From NCBI GenBank assembly GCA_002371075.1, contig DFFS01000075.1, forward strand, positions 16,774 through 23,596: DNA of 6,823 bases, given 5' to 3'. This document shows positions 1-3,860 of the stretch, one piece after another. The DNA comes from Christensenella sp. UBA3770. Lineage in GTDB: Bacteria > Bacillota > Clostridia > Christensenellales > CAG-1252. The notes beneath the pieces are model-generated. The model searched no databases, was not told the origin of the DNA, and saw only the letters and a program-made list of their open reading frames with translations. Numbering within the stretch: the stretch's first letter is position 1; every line of letters starts with the position of its first letter. The position numbers and the translations under genes were made by a program.

Positions 1-77
1 TCCACGAGATGGCTCGCGACGAGGCGAGACACGGCAAGGCTTTTGCAGGTCTTCTTTCCCGTTATTTCGGCAAATAA
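1..77 (+). CDS. Rubrerythrin, C-terminal end (partial, 5' end outside window)
   Basis: The frame starting at base 3 reads 24 codons to a TAA at 75-77. The peptide contains HEMARDEARHGKAF and ends LLSRYFGK. The segment DEARHGKAF matches the last helix of the ferritin-like di-iron domain of rubrerythrins, where the ExxH pair (E-A-R-H here) supplies iron ligands. Rubrerythrins are cytoplasmic peroxidases that reduce hydrogen peroxide in anaerobes using electrons from rubredoxin or a reductase. The protein stops directly after the di-iron domain, so if it has a rubredoxin-like domain, that must lie upstream, as in 'reverse' rubrerythrins; this cannot be seen here. The stop codon lies in the loop of a perfect inverted repeat, and a terminator follows at 231-274. 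The identification rests on a short but characteristic peptide. Confidence 0.8.
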   Translation, partial: HEMARDEARHGKAFAGLLSRYFGK

Positions 78-89
78 GCCGAAATAACG
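60..89. repeat. Perfect 12-bp inverted repeat spanning the rubrerythrin stop codon
   Basis: CGTTATTTCGGC (60-71) and GCCGAAATAACG (78-89) are exact reverse complements separated by the 6-nt loop AAATAA, which contains the TAA stop. The stem is not followed by a T-run on either strand, so it is not a standard intrinsic terminator. It may be an mRNA 3'-end stabilising hairpin or part of the larger array of inverted repeats that follows. Confidence 0.85.
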
Positions 90-208
90 ACTTCGTATAA
101 GGGCGCATCTGCTGTGTTTCTATCGGCGGCGTCGGGACATCACGTACAAGGAGTACGCTCAATCCCGCCCCCTTGATGAGCCTTGCATCTGCACCCTTCT
201 CCGAAGTC
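89..208. repeat. Long imperfect palindrome (about 120 bp) in the rubrerythrin 3' region
   Basis: The two halves pair from the outside inward. GACTTCG (89-95) pairs with CGAAGTC (202-208). Bases 99-107 pair with 190-198 with one mismatch, 110-112 with 185-187, 122-126 with 173-177 (two G-U), CGGGA (133-137) with TCCCG (163-167), and an apex CGTAC (143-147) with GTACG (153-157) around the loop AAGGA. That is about 37 pairs by hand over a 120-nt fold. It lies inside the likely rubrerythrin 3' UTR, ahead of the terminator at 231-274. It could be a structured RNA, a miniature palindromic mobile element, or a decayed repeat. I recognise no known RNA family, and no convincing reading frame crosses it. 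Confidence 0.6.
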
Positions 209-230
209 TATTAGCGCATATAAAAAGAAT

Positions 231-274
231 CACGTAGTTGCATAAACAAAAAAGTATGCCTGCGTGTTTTTTTT
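231..274 (+). terminator. Intrinsic terminator, probably of the rubrerythrin transcript
   Basis: CACGTAG (231-237) plus GCATA (240-244) pair with TATGCCTGCGTG (255-266). The stem has 12 pairs including one G-U and a 2-nt TT bulge, a 10-nt A-rich loop, and eight T's directly after it (267-274). This is a textbook rho-independent terminator on the + strand and the first with a T-run after the rubrerythrin stop, which makes the 3' UTR about 190 nt long. Confidence 0.8.
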
Positions 275-313
275 GTTGTGAGTACGCGCCTGCCCTTTTC
301 TTCAATCGGGGTC

Positions 314-380
314 CCCGAGAAATATAATATTTCTTGGGTGTCATCGCGCTTGTCTCTACGCCACTCTCCGCGCTCGATGA
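314..380. repeat. Two small inverted repeats in otherwise empty intergenic DNA
   Basis: CCCGAGAAATAT (314-325) and ATATTTCTTGGG (327-338) are complementary over 12 positions (one as G-U) around a single central A at 326. The centre also contains TATAAT (323-328), but no good -35 box or downstream gene supports a promoter. Next to it, TCATCG (341-346) pairs with CGATGA (375-380), extended by G348-C373 and C349-G372. No gene is visible between 275 and 397. The repeats may be sites for a DNA-binding protein or remnants of palindromic elements. Confidence 0.5.
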
Positions 381-396
381 AGTGTGCAAATAAGGA

Positions 397-494
397 TAAA
401 AAAACAGAGGTCTTTTCGGAGATCTCTGTTTTTTGTTGTCAAAAAGTGTGTCAAAGTTTCCGATCGGAAAGGGGGAAATTGTCAAATTTGACAT
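397..494 (+). repeat. 98-bp dispersed repeat, copy A
   Basis: This copy matches 1535-1632 in the same orientation, with 86 of 98 positions identical and no gaps. In order it contains a hairpin with AAAAAACAGAG (399-409) paired to CTCTGTTTTTT (424-434) and a UUCG-type tip, three TGTCAAA heptamers (437, 449, 480), a perfect 14-bp palindrome TTTCCGATCGGAAA (457-470), and a second perfect palindrome TGTCAAATTTGACA (480-493). It ends 4 bp before the stop codon of the 498-1370 gene. The matching peptides read from both copies on the + strand appear incidental. No transposase is present, so it may be a non-autonomous repeat or a regulatory/terminator cassette. Confidence 0.85.
398..434 (-). terminator. 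Intrinsic terminator of the YwaF-like membrane protein gene (inside repeat copy A)
   Basis: Read on the - strand, the stem AAAAAACAGAG/CTCTGTTTTTT continues inward through five more pairs (two G-U: 410-423, 414-419) to a 4-nt tip and ends in a run of seven T's (complement of 398-404). It lies about 64 nt after the stop of the gene at 498-1370. The + strand also has a T6 tract at 429-434, so it could terminate transcription in both directions. Confidence 0.75.
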
Positions 495-497
495 TGG

Positions 498-1370
498 CTA
501 TTCTTTGGTTTTTATTATGATTGGATCCGGTGCGGGGAAATCAGTAGGATCCGTCGATTGTTCTTCGGTATTGCGGTGTCCTTTTCCAAAGGATTTTGTT
601 TTTATATAGTTGATTAGTTTTGCGATGCATACCACGGTCCCGCTCAAAAGGGAGTATGACGCCAGCATAATGACCGTGAAGAGAGGACGTAGACGATGGG
701 AGTCAAGATAGGCGGCAAGATCGTTCATCAAAGGCACGCCGTCGCCACTGTATATCTGCATATAATCTCCGCCGTAATAGTAGTTTATCGGGCTGGCGAT
801 AACGGAGAGGAGAACCATGGGGATCAAAGCGACCCAAATGTCTTTCCATTGCAGCTTTTTGTATCCGGTAGACAGGATCAAAATCCCTACCATCAGCAGG
901 TTGTAATGGAACAAAATGGAGTCCCAAGCGCCGTACGTCCAAAAAGGATACCAGTTCAAACCGTTGGTGTATATCGTGCCGATCAAGCCGCAACAAATAC
1001 CGATGGTACCAAGCCAAGTCAGAGCGACCTCTCGCGCTTTTCCTTTGCCCCAAGCGCCAACCCACAGACAGTAGATCAAAAGCGAGCAGGAGTAAAAGGG
1101 CAATATCCCGCCTGCGTTGAAGCCGCGCCCCGTTGTGATGTCGTAGTAACTCTCCCAAATGATCTTGGAAGCTTCCAGTAGTGTTACAAAGATGGAAAGA
1201 CCGCGCAGGAAATAAGTGATCTTTTTATGATCCGCTTTTCTTAAAAAGATGCCGATCGCAATGACCGAAAGTAAGGCAAGGACAATGAAAACGATGTGTG
1301 TCGTGCTGAATAAATCGGAGGTAAAACCATCAATGTTGTATTTGTAATCGAAAAAATGATATTTGAGCAT
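498..1370 (-). CDS. Polytopic membrane protein, YwaF/TMEM164-like (TIGR02206) family
   Basis: A 290-residue integral membrane protein with about seven hydrophobic segments near residues 24-43, 52-72, 88-106, 117-137, 149-168, 177-195 and 228-253. The C-terminal tail (about 258-290) is polar and rich in Pro, Thr and Asp. Family-like features are His25 at the start of TM1, ILPFYSCSL (89-97, Pro91 and Cys95), a W-G-pattern loop followed by LFHYNL (His155), and SPINYYYGGDYM (193-204), which resembles the N..G.NYM region of YwaF proteins. Bacterial members have no firmly known function. The distant human homologue TMEM164 is reported as an acyltransferase with a catalytic cysteine, and equating it with Cys95 is only a guess. 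The ATG at 1370 has AGGAGA four bases upstream. The gene is monocistronic, with its own promoter at 1470-1499 and a terminator at 398-434, and lies between two copies of a 98-bp repeat. Confidence 0.75.
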   Translation of the reverse strand: MLKYHFFDYKYNIDGFTSDLFSTTHIVFIVLALLSVIAIGIFLRKADHKKITYFLRGLSIFVTLLEASKIIWESYYDITTGRGFNAGGILPFYSCSLLIYCLWVGAWGKGKAREVALTWLGTIGICCGLIGTIYTNGLNWYPFWTYGAWDSILFHYNLLMVGILILSTGYKKLQWKDIWVALIPMVLLSVIASPINYYYGGDYMQIYSGDGVPLMNDLAAYLDSHRLRPLFTVIMLASYSLLSGTVVCIAKLINYIKTKSFGKGHRNTEEQSTDPTDFPAPDPIIIKTKE

Positions 1371-1469
1371 GCTATCTCCTTTAAACGTCTTTGAGAGGAT
1401 TGAATAGTTCTGTATTTTAGCCTTGTCGCCCTTCTCGAAGGAGGAGTGAAACTGCTTTCCTTGCCGTTC

Positions 1470-1499
1470 AGTTTAGCATACTCTTGCGAAAATTGTCAA
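1470..1499 (-). promoter_or_regulatory. Sigma-A-type promoter for the YwaF-like gene
   Basis: On the - strand, TTGACA (1499-1494) is a perfect -35 box. An 18-nt spacer ends in TGC directly before TAAACT (1475-1470), giving an extended -10 element. Transcription would start near 1463, leaving a 5' UTR of about 90 nt before the ATG at 1370. An 18-bp near-palindrome touches the upstream edge of the -35 box. Confidence 0.7.
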
Positions 1500-1516
1500 C
1501 TCTTATCGATAAGGGT
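1499..1516. promoter_or_regulatory. Operator-like palindrome abutting the -35 box
   Basis: ACTCTTATCGATAAGGGT is symmetric at every position except the 1501/1514 pair. Its core, CTTATCGATAAG (1502-1513), is a perfect 12-bp palindrome. It overlaps the first base of the TTGACA at 1499-1494, a position suited to an activator or repressor of the membrane-protein gene. No regulator is identifiable nearby apart from the small DNA-binding-like protein at 1680-1886, and a link between them is only inference. Confidence 0.5.
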
Positions 1517-1534
1517 GCTTTATGTAAAACTGAC

Positions 1535-1632
1535 TAAAAAGGCAGACGTTTTTTCGGAGATCTCTGTTTTTTGTTGTCAAAAATGCTGTCAAAGTTTCCG
1601 ATCCGAAAGGGACCCATTGTCAAATTTGACAT
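1535..1632 (+). repeat. 98-bp dispersed repeat, copy B
   Basis: This is the second copy of the 397-494 repeat, same orientation and length, offset by exactly 1138 bp. The hairpin survives with one internal C-C mismatch (1547/1562) and an A-run cut to five followed by GG, so it is weaker as a - strand terminator than copy A. The TTTCCGATCGGAAA palindrome has one change (C at 1603, giving ...GATCCG...). All three TGTCAAA heptamers and the terminal TGTCAAATTTGACA palindrome (1618-1631) are intact. It lies between the divergent 498-1370 gene promoter and the small gene at 1680. The stretch 1371-1679 holds only this repeat, the promoter and the operator-like site. Confidence 0.85.
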
Positions 1633-1679
1633 AATTGATTGAAAAATGTTGGAATTATCCGACAAAAAGGAGGATAAAA

Positions 1680-1886
1680 ATGGGCGTTTTTCAGTTAAAG
1701 AGAGGAAATTGGGGGTACAGAGTATTAGTCAAGGACGAGAACGGCGTCACTAGGAACAGGCGAGCAGTCAGGGATAAGTTCGGTCATAAGTTTATGACTA
1801 TCGAGTGGTGTTTCCTGAGGAGAAAGATAACACCTAAGAAAGAGGCTGAAAGGTGTTTGCGGTATCTTCTTGAGAACATAAAATAG
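1680..1886 (+). CDS. Small protein resembling a free-standing integrase arm/AP2-like DNA-binding domain
   Basis: The ATG at 1680 is chosen because AAGGAGG (1667-1673) sits six bases upstream; an in-frame extension to 1635 has no such site. The 68-residue basic protein starts MGVFQLKRGNWGYRVLVKDE and ends TPKKEAERCLRYLLENIK. The pattern GxWxYRVxxKDExGxxRxxR followed by a TxKEAExxLxxLLEN helix resembles the N-terminal arm-binding (AP2-like) domain of tyrosine integrases, which contacts DNA through three strands and a helix. No catalytic integrase domain follows, so it is either a genuine small DNA-binding protein or an integrase remnant; the intact ribosome site favours expression. Eight of ten arginine codons are AGA/AGG, unlike the CGC/CGT-rich nickel operon, which suggests horizontal origin. 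No clear promoter or terminator was seen. Family assignment is by pattern only. Confidence 0.5.
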   Translation: MGVFQLKRGNWGYRVLVKDENGVTRNRRAVRDKFGHKFMTIEWCFLRRKITPKKEAERCLRYLLENIK

Positions 1887-1950
1887 TATTTCGTAAGAAA
1901 GATATCGTTCTAGCTGAATTTGTAAAAATGTGCAAATAACAAGAAAAGTA

Positions 1951-1979
1951 TTCCCAAAGTATATTTTATATGTTATAAT
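1951..1979 (+). promoter_or_regulatory. Promoter of the two-gene membrane operon
   Basis: A consensus TATAAT (1974-1979) is preceded by TGT, making an extended -10, and by a weak -35, TTCCCA (1951-1956, 4 of 6 matches), at 17-bp spacing in AT-rich DNA. The start site would be near 1986, about 45 nt ahead of the ATG at 2030. Confidence 0.65.
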
Positions 1980-1989
1980 ATATTCAAAG

Positions 1990-2006
1990 TGATAGTCAGG
2001 CTATCA
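1990..2006 (+). promoter_or_regulatory. Short hairpin at the predicted 5' end of the operon mRNA
   Basis: TGATAG (1990-1995) pairs with CTATCA (2001-2006) around TCAGG. It would sit within a few bases of the predicted 5' end of the mRNA, where it could protect against decay. Alternatively it is a small operator overlapping the start site. The stem is short, so significance is uncertain. Confidence 0.3.
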
Positions 2007-2029
2007 ATAATGAATATAGGAGAATACGT

Positions 2030-2452
2030 ATGGCATGTTTTTTGGTTAGCACGGCGGCGGCGATCGGTGTGACTGTCGCACAAAAGATCGTGGCAAAGAA
2101 TGAGAAAAAGAAAGCAGAGGCCGGAGAGACCGAGATCAAGGAGTACAAATTCGGCTGTGAGACGAAGTGGTCCGACAGATTGAAGTATCTGGCGACGACC
2201 CTTTGGACGGGTTCCTTCCTGCTTGCGGGTGAGCACGTCATTCACGGAGAGGTAGCGCCATTCCCACCTTTCTTGACGGCGGCGGCAAATCCCACGGACG
2301 CTGCCGAAATGCTTCATGAGATGGGGACCGTCGGCGTCGCCATGTTTGCGATGCTGGTGGTCGCTTGGGGAGTCGGCGCGTTCCTTTGGGATCTTATCAA
2401 ATACAGAAAGCATAAGAAACAGCAAAAACCGCAATTGGAGAAGGAGGTATAA
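2030..2452 (+). CDS. Small membrane protein of unknown function with EHxxH motif (first gene of pair)
   Basis: A 140-residue protein. The ATG follows AGGAG (2018-2022) at seven bases. Hydrophobic stretches are at 1-18 (MACFLVSTAAAIGVTVAQ, possibly a signal anchor), about 53-68, and 100-123. A Lys/Glu-rich segment lies at 22-40 and the C-terminus is basic (125-135). The order is: charged linker, TM, then GEHVIHGEVAPFPPFLTAA (67-85) with EHxxH (Glu68, His69, His72), then AEMLHEMGTVG (92-102, His96), then the last TM. Histidines this close to membrane segments could bind a metal or haem, but that is inference. From memory, similar MACFLV...EHVWHGE proteins exist in clostridia as uncharacterised proteins with a small membrane partner; this was not checked. 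The next gene starts two bases after the stop and takes its ribosome site from this coding sequence, so the two are probably co-translated. Confidence 0.7.
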   Translation: MACFLVSTAAAIGVTVAQKIVAKNEKKKAEAGETEIKEYKFGCETKWSDRLKYLATTLWTGSFLLAGEHVIHGEVAPFPPFLTAAANPTDAAEMLHEMGTVGVAMFAMLVVAWGVGAFLWDLIKYRKHKKQQKPQLEKEV

Positions 2453-2454
2453 GT

Positions 2455-2745
2455 ATGTATTTCCTTACAGCTTTGGTCTGCACGATCATTGCGGGTGTTC
2501 TTTATTATTTCTTCCGTGACAGGAAAGGGTTGCACCTTGACATCTTGACGATCACTTTCGGTGCCGCGACCCTGATGTGGCTTGTCGATTGCATCGCTTG
2601 CGCCATAGGCGGGGAACCCTTCCTTTCCTTTGACGACCCGCAGGACGGTTGGGTCGCTTTGTGGACTCTTCTCGGCGGGGTCGGTTTGTGGTTGCTTGTC
2701 AGCTTTATTTTGAATAACGGCAAGAAAGAGACCCCGAAAGAGTGA
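2455..2745 (+). CDS. Small membrane protein of unknown function (second gene of pair)
   Basis: A 96-residue protein with three predicted membrane helices, at about 2-19, 31-51 and 66-87, and a short charged C-terminal tail (NNGKKETPKE). The loop after the first helix reads RDRKGLHLD (21-29), with His27 and Asp29. The second helix contains MWLVDCIACAIGG (41-53), with an in-membrane Asp45 and two cysteines. The start ATG lies two bases past the upstream stop, and AAGGAGG (2441-2447) inside the upstream gene is seven bases away. A strong terminator follows 18 bp after the stop. This suggests the two genes form a complete bicistronic unit and possibly a membrane complex. I recognise no function. 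Confidence 0.7.
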   Translation: MYFLTALVCTIIAGVLYYFFRDRKGLHLDILTITFGAATLMWLVDCIACAIGGEPFLSFDDPQDGWVALWTLLGGVGLWLLVSFILNNGKKETPKE

Positions 2746-2762
2746 GAATGCTTTCATCAAAC

Positions 2763-2804
2763 AAACGCACCTTCAAGGCTGATGGCCGAGAAGGTGCGTT
2801 TTTT
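2763..2804. terminator. Strong intrinsic terminator between convergent operons
   Basis: AAACGCACCTTC (2763-2774) pairs perfectly with GAAGGTGCGTTT (2790-2801), with an inner GGC/GCC pairing in the loop and a T6 tract at 2799-2804. It ends the membrane-protein operon on the + strand. On the - strand it lies about 45 nt past the hypA stop and is followed by GTTTGTTTG (the last three T's of the stem strand being part of the tract), so it may also serve the nickel operon. Confidence 0.85.
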
Positions 2805-2845
2805 CGTCCGTTTTGAAGTTGCAAAAAGCGAAAAGCGGGGGAGGG

Positions 2846-3205
2846 TCAAGCGTCCTCGTTTACTTCCGCTTCGATTTGTTTTATGGAGAATTCGTTACCT
2901 TGTATTAAGTAGGTCTCCGTGCTGCCGCAAGCGGGGCAGGTCTTGCCGTGCGCCACGGTGTCGTACTTGTTTTCGCAAGCGGTGCAAAAGGTCACGGCGG
3001 GGATCTTCTCGACGAAAAGAGGCGCGCCTTTTACGAGAGCGTCTTTCTCTCGGAAGTAGTTCCAGCAGTCCACAAGTTGATCCAGCACGACGCCCGAGAC
3101 CTCGCCCACTTCAAGGGTGACGGATCCTATGTGACGAACGTTATTCTCATTTGCCACGTCGTGCAGCGTCTTGATCACGTGTTTTACGATCCCGAGTTCA
3201 TGCAT
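2846..3205 (-). CDS. hypA: HypA, nickel-delivery metallochaperone
   Basis: A 119-residue protein of normal family length. It begins MHELGIVKHV: the MHE start with His2 is the HypA nickel-binding site. The zinc site has Cys74-x-x-Cys77 (CTAC) and Cys90-x-x-Cys93 (CPAC), and VTLEVGEVSGVV (29-40) is the family's conserved strand region. HypA works in the cytoplasm with the GTPase HypB to load nickel into the large subunit of [NiFe]-hydrogenase; in some bacteria it also serves urease. The ATG at 3205 overlaps the end of the upstream hypB by eight bases (ATGCATGA), with GGGAG (3220-3216) ten bases upstream, so translation is coupled. It is the last gene of the visible operon. Identification is firm; the client enzyme is not visible. 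Confidence 0.93.
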   Translation of the reverse strand: MHELGIVKHVIKTLHDVANENNVRHIGSVTLEVGEVSGVVLDQLVDCWNYFREKDALVKGAPLFVEKIPAVTFCTACENKYDTVAHGKTCPACGSTETYLIQGNEFSIKQIEAEVNEDA

Positions 3206-3860
3206 GCTTTTGTTTCTCCCATTCTTGCAGCAACCAGTTTTCCCACGCCTCCATCCCTTCGCCCGTCTTTGCCGAGAGGGGGAAGATGCGAATTTGCGGA
3301 TTCAGTGCGAGGACCCTCCTTTTTGCCGCATCGAGATCGAAGTTGAAATAGGGCGCGGCGTCCATCTTGGTGATGATCAAAGCGTCGCATTTTTGAAACA
3401 TCAAGGGATATTTCAGCGGTTTGTCGTCCCCTTCGGGCAGGCTCAGGATCATCACGTTTCTGTGTGCGCCCGTGTCAAACTCGGCAGGACAAATGAGGTT
3501 TCCTATATTTTCGAGGAATACAATTTCCGACTCGGATCCGAATCCCGCAAGGCCGTTTCGCGTCATTCCGGCATCCATGTGGCACATGCCGTCGGTATGG
3601 ACCTGTATGCTTTCCGCGCCGAGCGCGTTGATGCGCAGGGCGTCCACGTCGGATGCGATATCCGCTTCCATCACGCCGATGCGTGCCTTCCCCGCAAGGT
3701 CTGTGATCGTGCGGGAGAGGAGGGTCGTTTTGCCGCTTCCCGGAGCGCTCATTAAATTGAGCAGGAAAATGCCGCGCTCGGTGAGCTCGCGGCGCAGAGA
3801 CGCCGCATCGCGGTCGTTACTGTCGGTAATGGTCCGTTTCAGCTCTATGACCTTGATCAT
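3198..3860 (-). CDS. hypB: HypB, nickel-delivery GTPase (second, downstream copy)
   Basis: The ATG at 3860 (MIKVIELKRT) has AAAAGGAG (3875-3868) seven bases upstream and overlaps the preceding stop as ATGA. The open frame runs further upstream through the first hypB but has no support. The product is 220 residues. Motifs are: P-loop SAPGSGKT (38-45), EAD (65-67), metal-site Cys93-His94 and Cys124 (CPAEFD), ENIGN (117-121), and SAKTGEG (196-202). The G4 guanine-specificity motif reads TKMD (164-167) rather than the usual NKxD. There is no N-terminal CxxCxC or His-rich nickel store. HypB binds nickel at its dimer interface and passes it on with HypA under GTP control. It is about 57% identical by hand alignment to the adjacent upstream copy. 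Whether the two work as a heterodimer or serve different enzymes is open. Confidence 0.9.
   Translation of the reverse strand: MIKVIELKRTITDSNDRDAASLRRELTERGIFLLNLMSAPGSGKTTLLSRTITDLAGKARIGVMEADIASDVDALRINALGAESIQVHTDGMCHMDAGMTRNGLAGFGSESEIVFLENIGNLICPAEFDTGAHRNVMILSLPEGDDKPLKYPLMFQKCDALIITKMDAAPYFNFDLDAAKRRVLALNPQIRIFPLSAKTGEGMEAWENWLLQEWEKQKHA

Noticed and set aside
89..210. - strand frame reading GAGLSVLLVRDVPTPP, superficially like the end of ribosomal protein S11
   Set aside because: It has no start, a stop lies just upstream, the characteristic HNGCRP ending is missing, and the stretch is explained by the long palindrome.
159..494. - strand 111-codon frame across the intergenic hairpins
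   Set aside because: It crosses a terminator, several inverted repeats and the dispersed repeat, and has no recognisable domain.
278..520. + strand frame through repeat copy A whose peptide (FSEISVFCCQK, LSNLT) matches one at 1446-1634
   Set aside because: The match simply reflects the DNA repeat. The 12 differences include several that change amino acids, the frames stop at different points, and no good ribosome site is present.
696..1181. Overlapping frames on both strands inside the YwaF-like gene
   Set aside because: They are shadows of a gene with clear membrane segments, ribosome site and promoter, and show no domains of their own.
397..1632. Composite transposon or CRISPR array formed by the two repeats
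   Set aside because: Only two copies exist, more than 1 kb apart, with a normal chromosomal-type gene between them and no transposase or cas gene.
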